Positions 18,040 through 26,914 of a DNA stretch of 36,483 bases are shown piece after piece. Position 1 is the stretch's first letter; each line of letters opens with the position of its first letter. This DNA comes from Nostoc sp. WHI (lineage in GTDB: Bacteria; Cyanobacteriota; Cyanobacteriia; Cyanobacteriales; Nostocaceae), in the NCBI RefSeq assembly GCF_015714725.1, contig NZ_WBKM01000066.1:1-36483 (forward strand). Direction: 5' to 3'. The notes under the pieces are model-generated. The model was not told the DNA's origin and ran no database searches. It saw nothing but the letters and a program-made list of their open reading frames with translations. The translations under genes and the position numbers were made by a program.

Positions 18040-20532
18040 ATGGCTCAAAATCAAAATATTTTGTACTGGAAGTTAGGATTAGTGAGTGCTTTAGGAATAA
18101 CGGGAGCGTTCACTTTCCCTGGGAGTTATGCCTTAGCCCAAATTATCAAAGATGACACTTTGGGATCGGAAAATTCAGTTGTTACGCCCAAGCTAATCAA
18201 TGGTCAGCCTACTGACCAAATTGATGGTGGGGCAATTCGTGGCACAAATCTGTTCCACAGCTTTGAACAGTTTTCTGTATCGACTGGAAGTACAGCTTAC
18301 TTTAACAATGATGGGGCAAAAATTCAAAATATTATAAGTCGGGTAACAGGCAAATCTATTTCTAATATTGATGGCATTCTTAAAGCTAACGGCACAGCCA
18401 ACCTGTTTTTGATTAATCCCAATGGGATTATTTTTGGTTCCAATGCGTCTCTAGACATCGCCGGCTCATTTGTTGCAAGTACGGCCAGTAATCTGAATTT
18501 TGCAGACGGTATTAAGTTTAGTGCCACAGATCCTCAAACCATACCCCTACTAAAAGTAAGTGTTCCCATTGGTTTACAATTTGGAGCAACTGCTGCTACC
18601 ATCCGCAATCAATCCCAAGCACCCAGTTTAGATGGCAAAACAACTAATAATTTAGGGCAACCTGTTGGTCTACAGGTGCAGCAAGGCAAAACCTTGGCAC
18701 TTATAGGTGGTGATGTAATCCTAGAGGGAGGAAATTTAACAGTAGAGTCGGGACGAATTGAGCTAGGAAGTGTCGCTAGCAATAGTCTAGTTAGTCTGAA
18801 TTCAACAAACCAAGGCTGGAGTTTAGGGTATGAAGGTGTTCATAATTTCCAGAACATTCAACTCATGCAGCGAACTGATGGTTCTAGCATATATACATCT
18901 AATATAGATACTAGTGGCGAGGGCGGCGGTAATATCCAAATACAGAGTAGGCGTGTGCTACTCAATGACGACTCACAGATATTTTCTGATACTTTAGGAG
19001 CACAACCAGGAGGCAATTTGATAGTTACTGCCGCCGAGTCTGTAGAACTCGGCGGCAATGCAATATTGTCAACTGGGACTTACTCTACTGGAAACGCTGG
19101 AAATATAAAGATCACTACCGGGAAGTTAATTGTCAGGGATGGATCACAAGTATTAATGTATAATCTTGGTTCGGGTTTGCCGGGTCAATTAATCGTAAAT
19201 GCCTCAAATTCGGTAGAACTGATCGGCGGCACCATAATTGATCCACCCTTACAAGACGGTACTGATTTACGACCCAGCGGATTGTTTAGCGCAACTTATG
19301 GTAGTGGAAATGCTGGTGACATAACGATAAACACTAGAAGGTTGAGTATTCAGGGAGGAGCAGGGGTATCAGTAGAGTCTTCCGGAATATTCCTAACTAA
19401 TCTAAATCAACTCATCCCAGCCACAGGATATGGGGGAAATTTGACAGTCAATGCCTCCGAAACTATAGAACTAAGTGGAACCTCACCAAATGGTTCTAAA
19501 CTCAGCGGCTTGTTTGCTGGCACTGAAGCGACTGGAGATGGGGGCAACTTGACGCTAACGACAGAGCAATTAATTATCAAAGATGGAGCTGCAATAACTG
19601 TAAGCAGCCAAGCTAGAAAGGGTGTCAACTATCAAGGTGGTGTACCTAATTTAGGTCTAGCAGGCGAACTCAATATAACCGCTGACTCCATCCTGCTCGA
19701 CGAAGGAACACTCACATCTAATAGTGAGTCAGGTCAGGGGGGGAATATTGCGTTAGAGGTGCGGGACTTGTTACTGATGCGCCGCAAAAGTAAAATAACC
19801 ACTAACGCTGGGGGTGATGGAGATGGCGGTAATATCACCATCAATGCACCTAATGGCTTTCTTGTCGCTACTCCCTTCGGAAATAACGATATCACCGCCA
19901 ATGCCTTCTCTGGCTCAGGTGGTAAAATCACAATCACCGCTAAGAACATCTTTGGTTTTATCCCCCGCACCCGTGCAGACCTAAAAAGGCTGTTGAACCC
20001 TAAAAAGCCACTAGACCCAAGTAGGCTGCCAACAAGTGACATCACCGCATTTTCTCAGCAGAACCCTTCATTAAATGGCACTGTACAAATCAACTCACCC
20101 GATGCTGACCCCAGTAAAGGATTAGTAGAATTGCCTGTAAATCTGGTTGATGCTTCGCAGCAAATTGCTGCTGATTGTAATTCTGGTGGAAAAATAGGAA
20201 GGAGTTCATTTATTGCAACTGGGCGTGGAGGATTAATATCAGATCCCACGAAGCCATTGATAGCTGATGATGCGGTGCTGGCAGATTGGATCACACTAGA
20301 GCCAGAGAGTCAGAATAGTGCTGAAGGTATTAATAACAGAGTGGTTGCTCAGAAGCAGCGAAACACAGAAAAAAAATCACAGAAGATTAATTATGTCAAT
20401 GAACCTACTCAAATTGTAGAAGCCCAAGGATGGGTTATAGATGCTAATGGTAACGTGGTTCTGGTTGCTCAAGTGCCCACTGCGTCGCCCCATAACTCCT
20501 CGCTCACCACTGCATTTTGCGCTGCTAATTAG
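18040..20532 (+). CDS. Two-partner-secretion exoprotein with filamentous hemagglutinin N-terminal domain
   Basis: An 830-residue TpsA-type exoprotein. The ATG at 18040 is preferred over ATG at 17989 because it gives a normal signal peptide (MAQNQNILYWKLGLV... ending ALAQ). The TPS secretion domain follows, with NPNGIIFG (about residues 125-132) and DGGAIRGTNLFHSFEQF. The middle is a beta-helix-like repeat region of Gly/Asn-rich strands (GGNLTLTTEQL, AGDITINTRRL). The C-terminus has the usual cyanobacterial ending, with a single Cys in IAADCNSGG, the segment TGRGGL and a final Cys. It is secreted through a TpsB/Omp85 pore, but no tpsB gene is in the window. The likely role is adhesion or cell-surface contact; the target is unknown. 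Confidence 0.9.
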   Translation: MAQNQNILYWKLGLVSALGITGAFTFPGSYALAQIIKDDTLGSENSVVTPKLINGQPTDQIDGGAIRGTNLFHSFEQFSVSTGSTAYFNNDGAKIQNIISRVTGKSISNIDGILKANGTANLFLINPNGIIFGSNASLDIAGSFVASTASNLNFADGIKFSATDPQTIPLLKVSVPIGLQFGATAATIRNQSQAPSLDGKTTNNLGQPVGLQVQQGKTLALIGGDVILEGGNLTVESGRIELGSVASNSLVSLNSTNQGWSLGYEGVHNFQNIQLMQRTDGSSIYTSNIDTSGEGGGNIQIQSRRVLLNDDSQIFSDTLGAQPGGNLIVTAAESVELGGNAILSTGTYSTGNAGNIKITTGKLIVRDGSQVLMYNLGSGLPGQLIVNASNSVELIGGTIIDPPLQDGTDLRPSGLFSATYGSGNAGDITINTRRLSIQGGAGVSVESSGIFLTNLNQLIPATGYGGNLTVNASETIELSGTSPNGSKLSGLFAGTEATGDGGNLTLTTEQLIIKDGAAITVSSQARKGVNYQGGVPNLGLAGELNITADSILLDEGTLTSNSESGQGGNIALEVRDLLLMRRKSKITTNAGGDGDGGNITINAPNGFLVATPFGNNDITANAFSGSGGKITITAKNIFGFIPRTRADLKRLLNPKKPLDPSRLPTSDITAFSQQNPSLNGTVQINSPDADPSKGLVELPVNLVDASQQIAADCNSGGKIGRSSFIATGRGGLISDPTKPLIADDAVLADWITLEPESQNSAEGINNRVVAQKQRNTEKKSQKINYVNEPTQIVEAQGWVIDANGNVVLVAQVPTASPHNSSLTTAFCAAN

Positions 20533-20611
20533 ACGTGAATTCACGGCTAATATAGTGTCCGCCTAATTAGCTGAATCAAAAGACCAAAGGTTTTACTATG
20601 CAAAACCGTTG

Positions 20612-20805
20612 CTCTCCGACTCGGAGTTACGGTGTACACACAAGTCTTTTAGAGTTGTCCCACAGGCTTTTGATCCCCCCAACCCCCCCTTAAAAAAGGG
20701 GGCAAAAAGCTCTCAAAGTCCCCCATTTATCGGGGGATTTAGGGGGATCTACGACGATTTTGGTTTTTTAGAAAGATGTGTGTACACCGTAGCCGAGTCG
20801 GAGAG
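20612..20805. repeat. MITE-like element, 194 bp, long terminal inverted repeats with nested repeat
   Basis: The left end (from CTCTCCGACTCGG at 20612 through GGTGTACACAC) matches, in inverse orientation, the right end (GTGTGTACACCGTAG...CCGAGTCGGAGAG, to 20805). About 35 bp match with a two-base gap. The interior (about 20671-20752) is a second repeat with its own GATCCCCC/GGGGGATC ends, so one element appears nested in another. It fills the gap between the exoprotein gene and the Uma2 gene. It carries no real gene. Confidence 0.75.
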
Positions 20806-20861
20806 GGACATACTTGAATTAAAATTCAAGGCAGGGAGAGGTTCGTCAAACTTACCTTAAG

Positions 20862-21578
20862 TTAAACTGTCTCTGGATCAATGTTTAATTCTCGTAACTT
20901 CGCGGCCATACGCGATCGCAATCCCTTTTCTTGTTGTAACCGTTCTGCTCCCCACAGCAGCAATTGTCCAGCTTCATCCCACCAGCGCAACCAATAGCCA
21001 GCGCGATTTACTTTCACCCCCTGCCAAATTCCTAAAAACAGCCCAATACTAGCAATCCAATACCGTTCATCCTGATTCGGTTGCTGGAGTTCGTATTGCC
21101 CGGAAGCACTTAGTTGATAAACTTCCACCCACCCCGCCTCTGGTTCAAAAATTACATAGATGGGGACTTGGAGAATGCGCTCATAGTAGTACCACTTACC
21201 AGGTGGGTACTTAGCTTTAATTGAGTATTCACTACCTTCTGTCTCTGACAAAAATTCCATGACGATCGCCGGAACTTCTCCTTCTAGCTTTGGGGTATAA
21301 CTACGACGGTTTTGGTTTGGTGGAACTGTCCCTAACACAGAAGGGACATAGAACCAATCCGGGGCTTTAATCACGAACTTGCCATCTACAGTTGCACAAA
21401 TCCCAAAATTTGTACCGATGAGTATCTGAGGCTGAATTAACCCTGCCAGTTCCAAGCTTTCAGTGAGGGCAAATGCGATCGCTGGCTGACTGATGTTATC
21501 CACAGGTTCATCGAGTAAAGGAAAGTCATCAGGTAACTTTTCCCAAGTGACAATGGGTTCACTGATGGTGGTTGACAT
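20862..21578 (-). CDS. Uma2 family (DUF820) PD-(D/E)XK nuclease-like protein
   Basis: A 238-residue member of the Uma2 family, greatly expanded in cyanobacteria and predicted to have a restriction-endonuclease fold. Features: APDWFYVPS (the conserved PD), VPAIVMEFLSETEGSEY (acidic core residue plus LS), and a K...YY..I.VPIYVIFEPE segment. A hydrophobic C-terminal half with many Trp residues and a basic end follows. No biochemical role is established for most family members. Start ATG at 21578-21576. It lies 89 bp downstream of the 343-codon gene on the same strand, so they could form a unit, though nothing else supports a joint function. Confidence 0.8.
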   Translation of the reverse strand: MSTTISEPIVTWEKLPDDFPLLDEPVDNISQPAIAFALTESLELAGLIQPQILIGTNFGICATVDGKFVIKAPDWFYVPSVLGTVPPNQNRRSYTPKLEGEVPAIVMEFLSETEGSEYSIKAKYPPGKWYYYERILQVPIYVIFEPEAGWVEVYQLSASGQYELQQPNQDERYWIASIGLFLGIWQGVKVNRAGYWLRWWDEAGQLLLWGAERLQQEKGLRSRMAAKLRELNIDPETV

Positions 21579-21667
21579 AGAAAGCTGGAGTCAGGTGGCT
21601 ATTGCTATTATGTCGCACAACTTTACACCAAAGAGCAATTGCGTAGGTGTAGCCTGCTGCTTATTCC

Positions 21668-22699
21668 CTAACTCGTCTCCTGAATTTGCAAACGAATAGT
21701 GTGTTCAGTTGCGCCACTAAGTTGCAATTCCATAATTTCACCACCCAGAGGTTCCAAACAAGTGAGGAGCGATCGCAAGTTGGGTGTACTTGCACCAGTA
21801 TCTACATATAATCGATCTGCTAAATTACCGATCCGTTTCCAAGTCATGTACAGTTTAGCGATCGTTTGTTCAATCTGTGATGCTTGATTTACCAAATCAG
21901 CAGCTATGCTCAAACAGCCGACTCTTTGCGCTTCTTCTAAGGCTGTTTCAATATCAACATTTTCCTGCGTCAACGCCTGGACTTGAGCCGCTCCTTTCAG
22001 GTATTTCGCCAAGTTACGCGCTTCTGTAGTTACCTGTTTCAGCGTATCCACATCTGGGTTAGCAGCAATTTCCTTTTGGATAAATTTTTGGTGCGATTCT
22101 GGCAGTTTTTCCATTTCCTTCACCAATGGGGCGATGTAGCGGGGGGGAAGGGTGTTATCTGCTGCTTTTTCCTTAACTTCTTGAGGTAGTAAATCTGAAG
22201 ACATGGCTGTCCATTCGTCGCTGAGTTGACGTACTTCGCGCCTGGTGATCCGATCGCCTTTTTGTGCGGCTTCACTCACCATCTGTTGCACCTCTGGGGA
22301 TGCTTTGGAGGTTTCGATAAATGCCCGTTTGCTGAAGTTATTCACAGATCCGGGGTCAAGTTTACCATCTTCGATCAGAGTATCGGCACTATTGGCCAGT
22401 TGAATCCAGGAATAAGCTTGACTTTTACTGATTTCCCGCTCCTTTAACCATGCCAGAAAGCCTGTACCGCGTCCGTCACCACCCATTTTTTCTCGATCGC
22501 GGATAGCCCGTAAAATTCGTCCCCGCCAGATTTCAGTTTGCAAATCAAAGCGATCGCATACCTGCCAAGCTATTTCGAGCTGCTGTTGAAAATCTGACTC
22601 TAGAATCAGTTCATCTTCTGGATCGGGCAGTTCAAAGGTAATATCTGCTGGCTGTTGTAAAGCGGCAGCAAGGTCGTTGATAGAGTCGGTATCTTGCAC
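21668..22699 (-). CDS. Conserved-type hypothetical protein, helical, DUF3102-like N-terminal part
   Basis: 343 residues, cytoplasmic, mostly helical. An acidic N-terminus (ELPDPEDELILESD) is followed by a region (about 40-110) with the pattern of DUF3102-like proteins: W.GRILRAIRD then GFLAWLKEREISKSQAYSW, resembling a helix-turn-helix. Then come KGDRITRREVRQLSDEW and a long coiled part. No catalytic motif is visible. The start is GTG at 22699-22697; an in-frame stop lies four codons upstream, so no longer start is possible. It is divergent from moaA, with a 162-bp shared promoter region. DNA binding is an inference from the helix pattern only. Confidence 0.6.
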   Translation of the reverse strand: MQDTDSINDLAAALQQPADITFELPDPEDELILESDFQQQLEIAWQVCDRFDLQTEIWRGRILRAIRDREKMGGDGRGTGFLAWLKEREISKSQAYSWIQLANSADTLIEDGKLDPGSVNNFSKRAFIETSKASPEVQQMVSEAAQKGDRITRREVRQLSDEWTAMSSDLLPQEVKEKAADNTLPPRYIAPLVKEMEKLPESHQKFIQKEIAANPDVDTLKQVTTEARNLAKYLKGAAQVQALTQENVDIETALEEAQRVGCLSIAADLVNQASQIEQTIAKLYMTWKRIGNLADRLYVDTGASTPNLRSLLTCLEPLGGEIMELQLSGATEHTIRLQIQETS

Positions 22700-22861
22700 G
22701 ATTGATGACTAACTAGGTGGATGCGATCGGCTTATTATGCCACAATCTGTAAATTCTGACTTAAGAGGTGGTACGGTATCTTGAATTACAGCAAAATCGT
22801 AGTAAGTGGTAAACTACCTCAATATGGTCTTTAATCGCTCAAAGACAATAAAAATAAAACG

Positions 22862-23848
22862 ATGAACCAGGTAGACTACCTCCGAATTAGCTTAATTGAT
22901 CGCTGCAATTTTCGTTGTCAATACTGTATGCCAGAGGGAGTAGAACTGGACTATATTCTCAAGCAACAGCTGTTGACTGATGAGGAGCTGCTCACCTTAA
23001 TTCAAGAGGTATTTATTCCAGTCGGCTTTAATCGGTTTCGTTTGACTGGGGGTGAACCCTTATTGCGTCCGCGTGTGGTGGATTTGGTCGGTGCGATCGC
23101 CTCTCTTCCCCAAACTCAAGACCTCTCAATGACCACCAACGGATTTTTACTGGCTCCGATGGCGCAAAACCTCTACAATGCTGGTTTGCGACGAATTAAT
23201 ATTAGTCTAGACTCTCTTGATCCCGACATTTTTGAGCAAATTATCGGTAATCAGGGGCGTTCTCGTTGGCAACAAGTTTGGGATGGGATTCAAGCAGCTT
23301 ATCGCGTCGGATTTGACCCCCTGAAGCTGAATGTGGTGGTGATTCCTGGAGTCAACGACCACGAAATTCTCGATTTAGCCGCCCTGACAATTGATAAACA
23401 GTGGCACGTTCGATTTATTGAATTTATGCCCATTGGTAATGTGCATTTGTTTGGCGATCGCGGTTGGGTATCTTCAGCCGAATTACGCCAACAAATCCGC
23501 GATCGTTGGGGCTTGACAGAATCTCAAGTGCGTGGTGCTGGGCCTGCTGATGTCTTTCAAATTCCCGGTGCGAAGGGGACACTAGGATTTATTAGTCAAA
23601 TGTCGGAATGTTTTTGCGATCGTTGTAACCGGATGCGCCTTAGTGCTGATGGCTGGCTGCGTCCTTGTTTATTAAATGAAACTGGTCAAATAGATTTAAA
23701 AACTGCTCTGCGTTCTGGCACTAGCACTGCTCAATTACAAGAGCAGGTCAGGCATTTACTCGAAATCAAGCCAGAAATTAACTTTAAAGGGCGCGATTCT
23801 GGCATTTCAGGTACATATACCCGCACCATGTCGCAAATTGGCGGATAG
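22862..23848 (+). CDS. moaA: GTP 3',8-cyclase MoaA
   Basis: A 328-residue radical-SAM enzyme that performs the first step of molybdenum cofactor synthesis, converting GTP to 3',8-cyclo-GTP. The N-terminal 4Fe-4S motif is CNFRCQYC (residues 14-21). [12 protein letters not shown] binds SAM. The second cluster motif [10 protein letters not shown]...RPC lies in the C-terminal part. The protein ends in Gly-Gly (SQIGG), the tail needed for activity in this family. Cofactor made here would serve nitrate reductase, among others. Start ATG at 22862 without a clear Shine-Dalgarno. The stop codon is directly followed by a heptamer array. No other moa gene is adjacent. Confidence 0.96.
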   Translation: MNQVDYLRISLIDRCNFRCQYCMPEGVELDYILKQQLLTDEELLTLIQEVFIPVGFNRFRLTGGEPLLRPRVVDLVGAIASLPQTQDLSMTTNGFLLAPMAQNLYNAGLRRINISLDSLDPDIFEQIIGNQGRSRWQQVWDGIQAAYRVGFDPLKLNVVVIPGVNDHEILDLAALTIDKQWHVRFIEFMPIGNVHLFGDRGWVSSAELRQQIRDRWGLTESQVRGAGPADVFQIPGAKGTLGFISQMSECFCDRCNRMRLSADGWLRPCLLNETGQIDLKTALRSGTSTAQLQEQVRHLLEIKPEINFKGRDSGISGTYTRTMSQIGG

Positions 23849-24009
23849 TCATTGGTCATTGGTCATTGGTCATTGGTCATTGGTCATTGGTCATTGGTCA
23901 TTGGGCATTGGGCATTGGTCATTGGGCATTGGGCATTGGGCATTGGTCATTGGTCATTGGTCATTGGTCATTGGTCATTGGTCATTGGTCATTGGTCATT
24001 GGTCATTGG
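23849..24009. repeat. Tandem heptamer array, exactly 23 copies of TCATTGG/GCATTGG
   Basis: 161 bp = 23 x 7, starting at the first base after the moaA stop codon. Copies 9, 10, 12, 13 and 14 read GCATTGG; all others read TCATTGG. The periodic frames it creates (HWSLVIG peptides) are not genes. Copy number in such arrays is expected to vary between strains. Confidence 0.97.
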
Positions 24010-24010
24010 T

Positions 24011-24043
24011 CATTTGTCCTTTGCAAATAACTAAGGACAAATG
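24011..24043. terminator. Hairpin between convergent moaA and rpsD
   Basis: CATTTGTCCTT (24011-24021) pairs perfectly with AAGGACAAATG (24033-24043). It is followed by a second CTAAGGACAAAT copy. It lies between two convergent genes and forms the short inverted arm of the heptamer tract. A two-way terminator is plausible. Confidence 0.6.
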
Positions 24044-24061
24044 ACTAAGGACAAATAACTA

Positions 24062-24670
24062 TTAAGCTTGCCGTGAGTAGTATTCCACCACAAGTAGTTC
24101 ATTAACCTGTAGCGCCACCCATTCGCGCTCAATAACGCTGTTGACTTTACCAACCAACTTAGTTTTGTCAAACTCCAAATGACTGGGGAGGTTGGCTAAA
24201 CCCGGATATTGCAAGTTAGTTTCCACCATTTTGCGTGATTGTACTCTATCCCTAACAGCAATTACCTCACCGGGGCGGCATTGGTAGCTGGCAATATTCA
24301 CCACACGACCGTTAACAGTGATATGACTGTGATTTACCAGTTGCCGAGCTGCTGGAATCGTCGGAGCGATACCCAAACGGAAAACGGTATTATCCAAGCG
24401 CATTTCTAGCAATTGCAGCAGCACTTGTCCAGTAGAACCAGTAACCCGTCTGGCTTTCCGGACATAGCGGAGCAATTGCTTTTCAGTCAAACCGTAGTTG
24501 AAGCGGAGTTTTTGCTTTTCCTCTAGACGGATAGCATACTCAGAGCGCTTCTTGCGGTTCTGACCATGCATACCTGGCGGGTAAGCGCGTCTGGCGCTTT
24601 TACGAGTCAATCCTGGTAAGTCGCCTAAGCGGCGGACAATTCTGAGGCGTGGCCCTCTATATCGGGACAT
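24062..24670 (-). CDS. rpsD: 30S ribosomal protein S4
   Basis: 202 residues, the primary 16S rRNA-binding protein that nucleates small-subunit assembly. The N-terminus [20 protein letters not shown] and the segment [20 protein letters not shown] are the form typical of cyanobacteria and plastids, without the zinc-binding cysteines. The S4 RNA-binding domain includes [10 protein letters not shown] and [19 protein letters not shown] at 24670 has AAGGA about 7 bases upstream. It is a single gene here, outside any ribosomal operon, as is usual in cyanobacteria. Its leader contains the tail of an IS200/IS605 element. Confidence 0.97.
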   Translation of the reverse strand: MSRYRGPRLRIVRRLGDLPGLTRKSARRAYPPGMHGQNRKKRSEYAIRLEEKQKLRFNYGLTEKQLLRYVRKARRVTGSTGQVLLQLLEMRLDNTVFRLGIAPTIPAARQLVNHSHITVNGRVVNIASYQCRPGEVIAVRDRVQSRKMVETNLQYPGLANLPSHLEFDKTKLVGKVNSVIEREWVALQVNELLVVEYYSRQA

Positions 24671-24718
24671 GAGTTTCCTTAATCTAATCCTGTTTAAACT
24701 TTACCTAGACATTCAATT

Positions 24719-24905
24719 TTGACATTCCCCTGATGAGAAATCAGGGGATTCTTGGTTTTCCGAAACTGCTTGCCTTGGTATGACGTATCCTACCAAGTAG
24801 AAGCATCTTCTTTACGCCAGTTGCTTTAGTCGGTAGAGCCGACGCACTGACTTCCAAGCCTGAATTCCGACGTGCCCCGCCGTACTCTTGCTAATAAGTT
24901 TTTTG
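24719..24905 (-). mobile_element. Orphan 3' end of an IS200/IS605 tnpB element (omega-RNA-like region and right end)
   Basis: On the minus strand, 24905-24812 encodes a short in-frame tail with STAGHVGIQAWKSVRRLYRL and a TAA stop (24814-24812), resembling the C-terminus of cyanobacterial TnpB proteins, where omega-RNA overlaps the gene end. It is followed by about 65 bases and then a right-end hairpin, CCCCTGAT/ATCAGGGG (24727-24734, 24740-24747), ending in GTCAA at about 24719, the usual right-end form. The rest of tnpB and any tnpA are absent. The element lies in the rpsD leader, same orientation, 49 bp before the rpsD start. The family assignment rests on recalled end sequences. Confidence 0.7.
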
Positions 24906-25130
24906 TGTTTATTTAGTTCCGTAGGCTACTCAATCATCAGATTGGTTTATGCAGTATTCTTAAATCTGAAATACTTTTTACGTTGCCTACTTATCTTTCA
25001 AACAGTTATGTTAACACAATTTCCGACATAATTAATTATGTATATACCTTGCTGACGCTGAAATTCTTTAATTGCAGAGGATTTTTAAAATATTTGAGTT
25101 AACATAACTTTGGGTGTTTGGAGAATGGCA
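24906..25130. other. Spacer between the tnpB tail and the 25131 gene
   Basis: An AT-rich divergent region that should hold the promoters of rpsD (minus) and the 25131 gene (plus). Nothing specific is recognisable. Confidence 0.4.
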
Positions 25131-25865
25131 ATGTCACAGAGCAAAAAAGTGGTTAGCAGACGTCAGAACAAACAAAGCAATTCCACCTCTAGGATTTTAA
25201 CAGTACCAGTTTTAGCGATCGCTGGATTGTTGACAACAACTTTACCTGATATGGCGATCGCTGCTTCAGCTAACAATGATTACGGTGCATGTGCGGTTCG
25301 CCTCCTAAAGGTGAGTATAACGGCAGAAGCGGCAGCACAAGCTTGTGCAAAGGCACTACGTCCCAGAGATTTAGCTGCTTGCGTGGTTAAAATTAACGAC
25401 CTTAAAATCAACAAGGAAACCGTAATTTCAGGGGCAAATGCGCTTTCTTACTGTGGTAAAGCCCGGCGTCCTGAGGATTTAGCTACCTGTGTAGTTGATT
25501 ATGTCAGACCGAATCTTCAGGTAGATATCAATGATCAGAATTTAGATAGTGAGGAGAAAATTAATCAAGCAACTTTGGATTTCTGTGGTCGCAGTTTGTT
25601 ACCTGAGCGGTTTGGGCTGTGTGTGAAAGGTTTACGACAAGCAACTGCCTTGGCATCAAAGCCGCTACTAACCAAAATTACGGGCGATCAGGTTCCAAAA
25701 AACCAGTCGCTATATGCTTGTAGTGATGGCAGTGACAGCAGCGTTATCGGCGCTTCATCTTCGTCTACACCGCCGAGTATAATTCCTGCGGGATCAAGTC
25801 CAAGTCTCGACACTACCCCATTTCCAGCGCAACCGCTTGTTCCAGCGCAACCGGGGACTAATTAA
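25131..25865 (+). CDS. Secreted protein with three Cys-containing repeats, unknown function
   Basis: 244 residues from the ATG at 25131, preferred over earlier in-frame starts because GGAG lies 7 bases upstream. The basic N-terminus (KKVVSRRQNKQ) and hydrophobic core end in DMAIA-AS, a good signal peptidase site. The mature part has three imperfect repeats built on C...A.RP.DLA.CV: ACAKALRPRDLAACVVKI, YCGKARRPEDLATCVVDY and FCGRSLLPERFGLCVKGL, so cysteines are evenly spaced and could pair. The tail is a Pro/Ser-rich linker with repeated PAQPLVPAQPG. I do not recognise the family. Probably periplasmic or outer-surface. Confidence 0.7.
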   Translation: MSQSKKVVSRRQNKQSNSTSRILTVPVLAIAGLLTTTLPDMAIAASANNDYGACAVRLLKVSITAEAAAQACAKALRPRDLAACVVKINDLKINKETVISGANALSYCGKARRPEDLATCVVDYVRPNLQVDINDQNLDSEEKINQATLDFCGRSLLPERFGLCVKGLRQATALASKPLLTKITGDQVPKNQSLYACSDGSDSSVIGASSSSTPPSIIPAGSSPSLDTTPFPAQPLVPAQPGTN

Positions 25866-26009
25866 ATTACAGTGCTAATTGACTAAAAATACAGCTTGAC
25901 TTTAGGGTTGGCTAATTTGCCCAACCTACTCAAGGACTACCAAAAAATAAATCATCCAATCTTAATTTGTCGGGTGCGTCACTTTTTTAACCTTCCGAAG
26001 GAACAAGCA

Positions 26010-26430
26010 ATGAGCCTCACGTTTTATTACGCCCCCATGTCCACCGCGAGCATCACCGAAGCCGTTCTCGCAGAACTCGGCACCCCTTGCGATCGCGTGA
26101 AGCTCGACATCAGTGCGGGCGACACCAGGAAACCGGACTTCCTCAAGGTAAACCCGAACGGAAGAGTCCCCGCGATCGCCTACCGAGGAGCGCAGCGCGA
26201 TCGCAGTACAGAAAGCAAAGGCGGATCTCGCCGTCTGTCTCAGAATTCTTGACGGCGGACTGGAGGGGAAATCGTTCTTAATCGGCGACTACAGCCTGGC
26301 GGATAGGCACCTGCAAGGCATCGTCGGCTGGATCGGGACGATGGAGGTCGATCTGATGCTGTTCCCCAACGTCACGGCGTGGCTGAAGCGCTGCGGCGAA
26401 CGTCCGGCTCTTGCGAATTTGGCAGGCTGA
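26010..26430 (+). pseudogene. Glutathione S-transferase pseudogene (internal deletion and frameshift)
   Basis: Frame 1 starts at ATG 26010 with AAGGA upstream and gives a thioredoxin-fold GST start, MSLTFYYAPMSTASI... to NPNGRVPAI, then becomes nonsense and stops. A second frame gives the GST C-terminal part: KADLAVCLRILDGGLEG, then SFLIGDYSLADRHLQG and a normal end at TGA 26428-26430. About 80 residues between the two are missing. Two HIP1 octamers, at 26172-26179 and 26197-26204, mark the join. The region is visibly richer in G+C than its neighbours, which suggests acquisition from another bacterium and later decay. Confidence 0.85.
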
Positions 26431-26602
26431 GGTGGATCTAACTCCCAAATTCGCGGCAGCAGCCCAATGATGAGCATTTCCAGCCAGAGGCTAGAAACGA
26501 GGTTTTAAAGGGGTTTGAGCTTAAGTTGACACCAATGCCCTCTAACGCACCCCTACAAATTGAATATTTTTTAATTGGAAATCTTTCAACATTACCGAAA
26601 CA

Positions 26603-26794
26603 GTGCTGAGTGCTGAGTGCTGAGTAAAAAAAAGTAATAATCGCACTCAGCACAAAAGGTCTAAAGCCCCTGCCTAAAGGCAATGGAAAAAGAAATAGAT
26701 ATTTATTTCGAGATGCGTAGGGCATATTTAATGCGTCCTTACTTCAATCCCCTAGATTTGTCTATGGGGTTACTCAGCACTCAGTACTCAGCAC
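26603..26794. repeat. Inverted heptamer arms (GTGCTGA ... TCAGCAC)
   Basis: Three GTGCTGA units (26603-26625) and three complementary units (ACTCAGCACTCAGTACTCAG, 26772-26794) flank about 145 bp, which also contains CACTCAGCAC near 26645. The stretch between arms has no gene. It has the same two-arm design as the tracts in the GH57 and recJ genes, but with a longer interior. Confidence 0.75.
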
Positions 26795-26914
26795 TCCTGA
26801 ACTTTTGGTGGCTTTTACTTTCCAAAATTTATAGGCTGCGAAATAATATTGAGCAACCATTCAAAAATATATATACTTGACAAATACACTCAGTTGTAAA
26901 AATTCAATTATCCC

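Noticed and set aside
20609..20860. 83-codon frame between the exoprotein and Uma2 genes
   Set aside because: Lies almost wholly within the MITE-like element at 20612-20805.
23838..24044. Open frames encoding repeated HWSLVIG peptides
   Set aside because: They arise only from the 7-bp tandem repeat, which has no stop in any frame; no ribosome binding site or non-repeat coding sequence.
26087..26281. Alternative frame across the GST pseudogene
   Set aside because: Encodes an Arg/Ser-rich shadow; the GST similarity is in the other two frames.
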